Shown here: positions 4,409-5,436 of the stretch, piece by piece
How the letters are laid out: every line of letters begins with the position of its first letter
Position numbering within the stretch: position 1 is the stretch's first letter
Assembly (NCBI GenBank): GCA_905201915.1
Contig: CAJKQE010000122.1
Coordinates: forward strand, 1 to 5,436
DNA length: 5,436 nucleotides
Direction: 5' to 3'
Source of the DNA: an uncultured Lachnospiraceae bacterium
GTDB taxonomy: Bacteria; Bacillota; Clostridia; Lachnospirales; Lachnospiraceae
Translations under genes and position numbers: made by a program
The notes under the pieces: generated by a model
Seen by the model: only the letters and a program-made list of their open reading frames with translations
What the model was told of the DNA's origin: nothing
Database searches by the model: none

Positions 4409-4961
4409 ATATACAAAAATGAAAGAGAATTCTCAAGAATATGAATTGATCCGTTCCAAAAGAAAAAGTCTTGCTCTTCAGGTGAAGGGGGACGGAACAG
4501 TGGTGGTGCGGGCGCCGTTGAGGCTGTCAGAAGATAAAATTGATCGTTTTGTCAGGGAGCATCTGGATTGGATAGAAAAGCAGAAAGACAGGATTCAGGA
4601 ACTGAGCGGTAAAAGGCATGTGATCACGGAACAGGAGAGGGCAGACGGGATTCAGAAGGCATTGAAGATTTTTCCGGAGAGGACAGCGTTTTTTGCTGAG
4701 AGAATGGGCGTAGATTATGGAAGAATTACAGTTCGGGAGCAGAAGACAAGATGGGGAAGCTGCAGTCAGAAGGGGAATTTGAATTTTAACTGGAAGCTGG
4801 TTCTGATGCCTCAGGCGCTTTTGGATTATGTGGTGGTTCATGAGCTTGCGCACAGGAAGGAAATGAATCATTCAGCCAGATTTTGGGCTATTGTGGAGCA
4901 GGAACTGCCGGATTATCAGAAAAGAAGAAATGAGTTGAAAAAGCTGGGACAGTTTTTATAA
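4398..4961 (+). CDS. YgjP-type (DUF45) zinc metallopeptidase-like protein
   Basis: This protein of 186-187 residues carries the DUF45/YgjP pattern: RSKRKSLALQVKGDGTVVVRAP-like beta strands near the N-terminus (19-40), the hallmark KTRWGSCSQKGNLNFNW (116-132), and a metal site VVHELAHRKEMNHSARFW with H138-E139-x-x-H142 and H148, the HExxH-plus-histidine arrangement of gluzincin-like enzymes. The glutamate and all three histidines are present. By family it is a predicted zinc-dependent hydrolase, soluble (no signal peptide or membrane segment); its substrate is unknown. The start is ATG 4398 or 4401 (tandem ATGATG); both overlap the GNAT gene's end and rely on weak GAGATGG upstream, so coupled translation is likely. 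ATG 4419 is possible but has no ribosome binding site. Length is somewhat shorter than the usual ~220-240 residues, with the shortfall in the N-terminal half. Confidence 0.9.
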   Translation: MMNKYTKMKENSQEYELIRSKRKSLALQVKGDGTVVVRAPLRLSEDKIDRFVREHLDWIEKQKDRIQELSGKRHVITEQERADGIQKALKIFPERTAFFAERMGVDYGRITVREQKTRWGSCSQKGNLNFNWKLVLMPQALLDYVVVHELAHRKEMNHSARFWAIVEQELPDYQKRRNELKKLGQFL

Positions 4962-5100
4962 TCATACAGAGTTTAGGCTGCTGGAATTTACTATGAATAT
5001 GTCATATTTAAAAGGTAAAAGTATATGAATGTTTTTTTGAAAGGTTTCCAGAATTTTGTAATTTTACTTATACGAAAGAAGCAGAGAGGAGATTACCGCT

Positions 5101-5436
5101 ATGCAGAGGGATGACAGATATAGAAAAATTATTCATGAAAATGAATATGTTTTGAAAATGCAAAATGAGGTTTTACCGTATCTGGCGGAGAGGGTAAGTG
5201 AGGCATGGATTCCATGTGCGCCGGAAAACAGGGGGAGAGTTCATGTGTTAAGATATCTGGCAGATAAGGCCAGAGGTGTTGTGGTCATCAGTCATGGATT
5301 TTCGGAGTCTGCGCAGAAATATCCTGAGCTGATCTATTATTTTTTGCAGGAGCATTATCATGTTTACGTTCCTGAGCATTGCGGGCACGGACTGAGTTAT
5401 CGTCTCACCGATGATCCGTCGCTTGTTCATCTGGAC
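5101..5436 (+). CDS. Lysophospholipase/monoacylglycerol-lipase-like alpha/beta hydrolase, N-terminal part
   Basis: The frame from ATG 5101 runs off the window after 112 codons. The ribosome binding site AGAGGAG (5085-5091) is 9 nt upstream. The N-terminal ~45 residues form the helical lead-in seen in PldB-like proteins, followed by the first strands: KARGVVVISHGFSESAQKYP, where H65-G66 is the oxyanion-hole HG motif, and HYHVYVPEHCGHGLSYRL, the counterpart of the family's (D/E)HRGHGxS. This protein has Cys where Arg is usual (residue 94), a small oddity. Family members hydrolyse lysophospholipids or monoacylglycerols. The GxSxG nucleophile, catalytic Asp and His lie outside the window. The 139-bp gap before it has no terminator that I can see, so read-through from the YgjP-type gene is possible. 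Confidence 0.82.
   Translation, partial: MQRDDRYRKIIHENEYVLKMQNEVLPYLAERVSEAWIPCAPENRGRVHVLRYLADKARGVVVISHGFSESAQKYPELIYYFLQEHYHVYVPEHCGHGLSYRLTDDPSLVHLD

Noticed and set aside
4996..5008. AATATG-T-CATATT palindrome after the YgjP-type gene
   Set aside because: Short and A+T-only apart from one pair; likely to occur by chance in this DNA and not tied to a recognisable promoter.

Overview
The window looks like part of a low-to-mid-GC Firmicutes chromosome, most plausibly a gut-type Clostridia (Lachnospiraceae-like). The grounds are A+T-rich intergenic DNA, strong purine-rich ribosome binding sites (GGAGG, AGAGGAG, GGAAGGAG), and the protein families and wording of the GNAT, YgjP and lysophospholipase genes. 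This placement is inference; no rRNA or marker gene is present.

Left part (1-3750) is an accessory, decaying region. It opens with the 3' end of an IS21-family element: the C-terminal part of its helper ATPase IstB, then a right end with three imperfect 22-23 bp units. That element has inserted into the stem of a hairpin-bearing repeat (copy A, 462-533); an intact copy (copy B, 1530-1600) lies 1.07 kb further on. Between the copies are the 3' stub of an unidentified minus-strand gene (545-748), a hairpin with an overlapping promoter, and a complete Phd/YefM antitoxin plus RelE/ParE toxin operon (829-1378), which looks intact. Three broken genes follow: a minus-strand MerR/TipAS-like effector domain with no DNA-binding half and an internal frameshift (1587-2011), a NUDIX hydrolase with an intact catalytic box but a frameshift right after it (2093-2517), and a DUF1016/YhcG PD-(D/E)xK nuclease that keeps its catalytic half but has lost its N-terminal domain exactly at a perfect 13-bp palindrome (2652-3367). 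A G-U-rich stem-loop terminator follows at 3539-3575, then a short orphan IS21-like right end at 3712-3746.

Right part (3980-5436) looks like ordinary chromosome: a GNAT acetyltransferase and a YgjP-type HExxH metalloprotein overlapping by 11 bp, then the start of a monoacylglycerol-lipase/lysophospholipase-like alpha/beta hydrolase that runs off the window. All are on the plus strand with good start signals.

The toxin-antitoxin operon is the only apparently complete functional module among the accessory genes; the rest are fragments. I see no clear new multi-gene system. The signals most worth following are the repeat family sitting 3' of minus-strand genes, the IS21 insertion into it, the orphan IS end before the GNAT gene, and the palindrome at the break of the nuclease gene.
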